Assembly (NCBI GenBank): GCA_023300545.1
Contig: JALZVT010000079.1
Span: forward strand, 1-64,000
DNA length: 64,000 nucleotides
Direction: 5' to 3'
Source of the DNA: Pseudomonadales bacterium
GTDB lineage: Bacteria > Pseudomonadota > Gammaproteobacteria > Pseudomonadales > Azotimanducaceae
The notes under the pieces: model-generated
What the model was told of the DNA's origin: nothing
The model's input: the letters and a program-made list of their open reading frames with translations, nothing else
The model's database searches: none
Shown: positions 60,653 to 64,000 of the stretch, in pieces
Position numbering within the stretch: the stretch's first letter is position 1
How the letters are laid out: each line of letters opens with the position of its first letter
Position numbers and translations under genes: made by a program

Positions 60653-61086
60653 AACTCTAGATAGTCGGTGTTGAACATCAGGATATCTTTGCCAACGTTT
60701 TGCAATATCCAGCCCGTGTTTTCTGTGTGTAGTAGGGCGACCCGCACCTGGCGCTGAAAGTACTCGGACGGTGAGAGAGTTAACTTCTTTAAGTTCTGAT
60801 CAAACTTGCCGAGCAGAGAAACACCCACATCAAGGTTCATCAAAGACGCCGGCACCCGGTTGGCGCCCAGCTCAACAATGCCAACTTTTAGCTTTGGAAG
60901 CCGCTTAAGAACACCATCGTAGATCACGCAAGTCAGCCAACGCTCTATGGTGTGTTGAATAACGGGCAAGTCTTTCGGCTTGGTGGTTTCTATGATGCCT
61001 AGTTCAAGCGCCAGCTTCAGTGACGTCTGAGCGCGTTCAGGATCTTTCAGTGGGCATGCTATCCAGCGATAGGTAATCTGCGCCAC
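60649..61086 (-). pseudogene. Truncated amidohydrolase (metal-dependent hydrolase) remnant
   Basis: 145 residues starting at a GTG right after the epoxide-hydrolase stop. The body (VLKRLPKLKVGIVELGANRV, NLKKLTLSPSEYFQRQVRVA, LLHTENTGWILQNVGKDILM) is the C-terminal half of an amidohydrolase_2-type enzyme of about 380 residues. The N-terminal fragment (ACPLKDPERAQTSLKLALEL) joins directly to IIETTKP, so a large internal part is missing. The end stops at FNTDYLEF, where the metal Asp is normally followed by more helices. Most likely non-functional. Confidence 0.7.
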
Positions 61087-61962
61087 CTAGGTTTCGAAAA
61101 ACTCGCGTAGGAGTTGGGTCACTAACACGGGGTCTTCCAGCATCGGCGAGTGACCAAGACCTGGCAAACGAGACACCTGTAAGTTCTCGACGTAACGCGG
61201 GAGGTCATCGATAAAGGACGCAACAAAGGTATCGTCTAGCTCCCCCCAAATCAGTAAGCCTGGGACGGTTGTGCTTGCTGTTCTTGAGGGCCAGAAATGC
61301 GCGTCACTGATCTCATCGAGCGGTGGGATATTGGCGCGATACCAGTTGATGCCACCATCTACTGCGCCCGGCTGTGCTAGCCCCTGGCGGAATACCTCAT
61401 CGTGTTCCGGGGTGAAGTGGGGAAGTTCTCGAAGTTTTGAGTAGGCATTTTTCCAAAGCAGATTGGCACCATTCTCAGTAATCTGCTGATGGACTTTACC
61501 GCCGCGCATACTGAACATATAGGCAGAACGCTTTTGTTGCTCAGGGTTGTTCTCGAGCAGTTCCAGTAACTGATTTGTTGGGGGCGCATTAATACCCACA
61601 ACCTTGTGCAGTCGCTGTGGGTAGTGCTGGGCAAAAGACCAGGCGAGTGCGCCACCCCAGTCGTGCCCAACGAGATAGAAACTCTCGTCGCCAACTAGAT
61701 GTCTGGCAAGCCCATCCAGTAACTTGGCGAGATTCGATAGCCTATATAGCGATAGGTCTTCCGGCTTAGAGGACAGGTTGACGCCGAGACCGTCTACTGC
61801 GACAACTCTGTACTGATTTTTCAATGCGTCCATCTGGTGATGAAACGAGAACCAGAACAGGGGAAAGCCGTGATAGAAAATGATGAGTGGGCCTGAGCCG
61901 GCCTCAACATAGTGAAGCTTCACGCCATCAATCTCTAGATAACGATCCTTAAAATCAGCCAT
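61087..61962 (-). CDS. Alpha/beta hydrolase, epoxide hydrolase/dehalogenase-like
   Basis: 291 residues. Oxyanion motif FYHGFPLFW, nucleophile elbow GHDWGGALAW (Asp nucleophile), catalytic Asp in WGELDDTFV and His in GLGHSPMLEDP. An Asp nucleophile in HDWGG is typical of soluble epoxide hydrolases and their relatives. Substrate unknown. It is upstream of the amidohydrolase remnant on the same strand. Confidence 0.87.
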   Translation of the reverse strand: MADFKDRYLEIDGVKLHYVEAGSGPLIIFYHGFPLFWFSFHHQMDALKNQYRVVAVDGLGVNLSSKPEDLSLYRLSNLAKLLDGLARHLVGDESFYLVGHDWGGALAWSFAQHYPQRLHKVVGINAPPTNQLLELLENNPEQQKRSAYMFSMRGGKVHQQITENGANLLWKNAYSKLRELPHFTPEHDEVFRQGLAQPGAVDGGINWYRANIPPLDEISDAHFWPSRTASTTVPGLLIWGELDDTFVASFIDDLPRYVENLQVSRLPGLGHSPMLEDPVLVTQLLREFFET

Positions 61963-62032
61963 GTCGTATCCTCTTCGTAAGCAGTAGCTCGACCTTTACT
62001 AGATTACCATTGTGGTTCTGCGCGCCGACAGA

Positions 62033-62572
62033 CTATTTGTAGCTGCATACTGGTACAGGGCGAGTGGGATCGATCCAAGGTTTCAGCGGGACAGCTGATA
62101 CAGAATTCTTTGGCGAGCCTTCGATTACCTTTTCGCTATAGGCCAGATAAACCAGCGCATTGTTGGTGGTGTCGCAAAAACGGACGACTTTCAGTGCTTT
62201 AAATATCAGCGAGCGACGCTCTCGAAAGACAGCCTCGCCCTTCTCGAATGTGTCTTCAAAACTGATCGGTCCGGTTTGGCGGCAATCAATAGATGCATCC
62301 GACGTGTCTTCGGCAAGGCCCAGAGCGCCACTGAAGCCGCCTTTCTGAGCACTGCTTAAATAGCAGGTCACGCCGCTAACGGCTGAATCCCTAAATGAGG
62401 CGACCTGAATAGAATCGTCGGGGCTTAGCAGATTGAACTTGGTGTCGACGCTGCCAATGTCTTCAGCGTTAGTGGCCATGCTCGACGTGAGCATGATGCT
62501 GGTTAGAGCGATCAGCAGGCGTTGTGCGGTAGCTGGTTTGGCCGCTGAGTGTTGCTTTGGTGGTAGTCGCAT
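62033..62572 (-). CDS. creA: CreA family exported protein
   Basis: 179 residues with a signal peptide (about 1-36, ending NAEDIG). The full CreA signature follows: IGSVDTKFNLLSPDDSIQVA, SGVTCYLSSAQKGGFSGALG, AEDTSDASIDCRQTGPISF and FKALKVVRFCD. CreA is a widespread periplasmic protein of unknown function. It is divided from the MscS gene by 38 bases, and both read leftward. Confidence 0.92.
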   Translation of the reverse strand: MRLPPKQHSAAKPATAQRLLIALTSIMLTSSMATNAEDIGSVDTKFNLLSPDDSIQVASFRDSAVSGVTCYLSSAQKGGFSGALGLAEDTSDASIDCRQTGPISFEDTFEKGEAVFRERRSLIFKALKVVRFCDTTNNALVYLAYSEKVIEGSPKNSVSAVPLKPWIDPTRPVPVCSYK

Positions 62573-62610
62573 ATTGTGCTCCTTCGAGCGGTGTCGTTGA
62601 ATCGGGCTAA

Positions 62611-63444
62611 CTAGGTTTGCGAGATGATACGAACATCGCTTTGAGGGTAAGGAAAGCTGATTGAGTTCGCGTCAAAGCTCAGCTTCACTGACTCGGTTAA
62701 CGCGTACCGCACCGACGATAGATTTGCAGATGCAACCCATACCCTTACGCTTAGGTTGACTGAGCTGTCGCCGAGCTCCGAAACAACAACCAAGGGTTCA
62801 GGATCACTGTGAATACGATCGTCTTGCGCGATTAACTCTTGGATCAGGACTTTTGCCTGTTTGATGTCGTCGTCGTAGCCAATGCCAAAAATGAAATCTG
62901 CCCGGCGCGTGCTTGCTCGGGAGTAGTTTGTGATGACTTCGTTTGACAGCGCGCCGTTCGGCACAATGATGACCTTGTTGTCTGGTGTGTGAATGAGGGT
63001 GCTGAAGATTTGAATCTCTTTTACGGTGCCGCTGATTCCCTGAGCTTCGATGTAATCACCTACCCGGTAGGGTTTGAATAACAGTATGAGCACGCCGCCG
63101 GCGAAGTTCGCCAGGCTACCTTGCAGGGCCAGACCTATTGCCAAGCCCGCAGCGCCAAGCACGGCAACAAATGAGGTGGTCGCGATTCCTACCATTGACG
63201 CTACGCTGATTAGCAACAGAACTTTCAAGACCGCTGAAGCGAGGCTGTGGAGGAAGCGTGCCAATGACGTATCGGTGCTCGCTGTGTTCATGGCGAGGTC
63301 CATGATTTTCAGCATTCGCGCGATGACCCACATACCGACCAGTAGTACGACCAGAGCCAGCAGTAGCTTTGGCACATAGATCATTGTCATATCGATTGCT
63401 GTGTTCCAGTACGCTTGCAGCTGATCCTGGCTAAATTCAGGCAT
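62611..63444 (-). CDS. mscS: Small-conductance mechanosensitive channel (MscS family)
   Basis: 277 residues, typical MscS length. Three N-terminal membrane helices with the pore helix (VAVLGAAGLAIGLALQGSLA NFAGG region), then the cytoplasmic beta domain (YRVGDYIEAQGISGTVKEI, IHTPDNKVIIVPNGALSNEV) and a C-terminal tail ending YPQSDVRIISQT. It opens on hypo-osmotic shock. It precedes creA in a leftward operon. Confidence 0.93.
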   Translation of the reverse strand: MPEFSQDQLQAYWNTAIDMTMIYVPKLLLALVVLLVGMWVIARMLKIMDLAMNTASTDTSLARFLHSLASAVLKVLLLISVASMVGIATTSFVAVLGAAGLAIGLALQGSLANFAGGVLILLFKPYRVGDYIEAQGISGTVKEIQIFSTLIHTPDNKVIIVPNGALSNEVITNYSRASTRRADFIFGIGYDDDIKQAKVLIQELIAQDDRIHSDPEPLVVVSELGDSSVNLSVRVWVASANLSSVRYALTESVKLSFDANSISFPYPQSDVRIISQT

Positions 63445-63755
63445 GGGTAGTCCTCAATGGTCTGGTGGGGTGATTATTCCTCGTTGCGGCCGGGATTGTG
63501 GGGCGCAACGATAGGCACTTCAATACCCGGAGTGAGCCCAAAAGCGGCTTGAGTGGACCTAATTGTTCTACAGATGACGGGCTTCTGGACCTGTTCACGG
63601 CCGCTGTTGCTGACATGGGTTAAAGTGCGATCACACGCGATCTGGCTTGAGGTTTTGGGTTGTCCGGTTATGCAAGGGGAGTAAAGCCGTGGACTCGACA
63701 ACAAATACAATAGGGTCCACTGAGTCAGGTTTGATGGCAGGTCTGAGGTGCTTTT

Positions 63756-64000
63756 TTGAAGGGTTTTAACCGCTTGCGGGTGTTATTGGCTCTTGCGTGC
63801 GCGGTGCTTGCGCAAACCGCCGTTGCGGATCAAGTGTCTGTAAAGGTCGCCGGCGTTGACGGTGAACTGCGGACTAATATCGAGGCTTTCCTAAGTATCC
63901 GTACGAAGACCAAGGTAAGCGAGGCCGGACTGCTTGAGCGGTTGAAAAAAGGCAAAGAGGCGCCATCACCAGCCGCTCCGCCATCGAGTCGCGAGATCAA
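63756..64000 (+). CDS. tamA: TamA-like outer-membrane assembly protein, 5' part
   Basis: The frame opens at a TTG with TGAGG seven bases upstream and runs off the end of the window. A signal peptide (LLALACAVLAQTAVA) is followed by VSVKVAGVDGELRTNIEAFL, which resembles POTRA 1 of TamA (Omp85 family). TamA with TamB inserts outer-membrane proteins or lipids. Only about 80 residues are visible. Another Omp85 protein is possible. Confidence 0.6.
   Translation, partial: MKGFNRLRVLLALACAVLAQTAVADQVSVKVAGVDGELRTNIEAFLSIRTKTKVSEAGLLERLKKGKEAPSPAAPPSSREI

Noticed and set aside
63474-63710. 78-codon minus-strand frame upstream of mscS
   Set aside because: No ribosome site, no family resemblance and atypical composition. 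I cannot support it as a gene.
1-64000. Mobile elements, CRISPR arrays, tRNA or rRNA genes
   Set aside because: No transposase, integrase, direct-repeat array, cloverleaf or rRNA-like sequence was recognised on either strand.

Overview
The window looks like the chromosome of a free-living, aerobic, probably marine gammaproteobacterium, perhaps a Cellvibrionales/Halieaceae-like lineage. This is inferred from the gene families: a TonB receptor with CaiB/BaiF CoA-transferases, a Baeyer-Villiger monooxygenase, NDH-2, CreA, MscS, TamA, and a PP2C-kinase beside a nitrite-type channel. Base composition looks even. I see no rRNA, tRNA, CRISPR array, integrase, transposase or prophage. Coding is dense, with many 4-bp ATGA overlaps.

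Layout. 0-2 kb: a bufferin (BufA1) operon with BufC and DoxX but without the maturase BufB; the only BufB-type (MNIO/DUF692) gene lies alone at 24 kb. 2.3-3.1 kb: a decayed AstE/aspartoacylase-like gene. 3.1-8.6 kb: K+ channel, CorA/ZntB transporter, NrtS, a YHS protein and an FG-GAP protein. 8.7-11.5 kb: a DUF3179/glycine-zipper/DUF4136/SYLF envelope operon. 11.5-15.8 kb: a sigma-54 response regulator (apparently starting at CTG), a periplasmic protein with a 38-residue repeat, and a histidine kinase. 16-24 kb: NDH-2 with a C-terminal cNMP-binding-like domain, malic enzyme, PoxB-like enzyme, aldehyde dehydrogenase and cation/proton antiporter. 25-28 kb: patatin lipoprotein, SYLF lipoprotein, small beta-barrel, ECF sigma factor. 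28-32 kb: serine hydrolase, M28-like protein, SDR, DUF3127. 33-36.5 kb: cyanase, PP2C-kinase fusion, FNT channel. 36.7-44 kb: AraC regulator, a five-gene run (epimerase, methyltransferase, DCC, nitroreductase, unknown), CoA-transferase, acyl-CoA-dehydrogenase-like protein. 44-49.3 kb: TonB receptor, isochorismatase-type hydrolase, GntR regulator and a second CoA-transferase, with two matching palindromes. 49.4-51 kb: two YbjQ proteins and an M48 protease. 51-60.6 kb: BVMO, APH-like kinase, molybdopterin oxidoreductase, a hydrolase remnant, a two-domain AhpD/CMD protein interrupted by TGA, a zinc-ribbon protein, a second DUF3179 protein and a TetR regulator. 60.6-64 kb: amidohydrolase remnant, epoxide-hydrolase-like enzyme, CreA, MscS and the start of TamA.

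Most notable signals. (1) In the CMD/AhpD protein an in-frame TGA falls where the second Cys of a CxxC belongs, the frame stays open for 125 more codons, and the first domain of the same protein carries a real CxxC there: a selenocysteine candidate, or a very fresh nonsense mutation. (2) Five near-perfect -24/-12 (sigma-54) promoters precede the DUF3179 operon, malic enzyme, the ECF sigma gene, cyanase and the FNT/kinase operon. (3) The bufferin system is split, and a strong terminator lies directly behind bufA1. (4) An undescribed-looking 38-residue repeat protein is encoded between the sensor kinase and its regulator. (5) Two near-identical TTGTATACA-type palindromes define a small putative GntR regulon.
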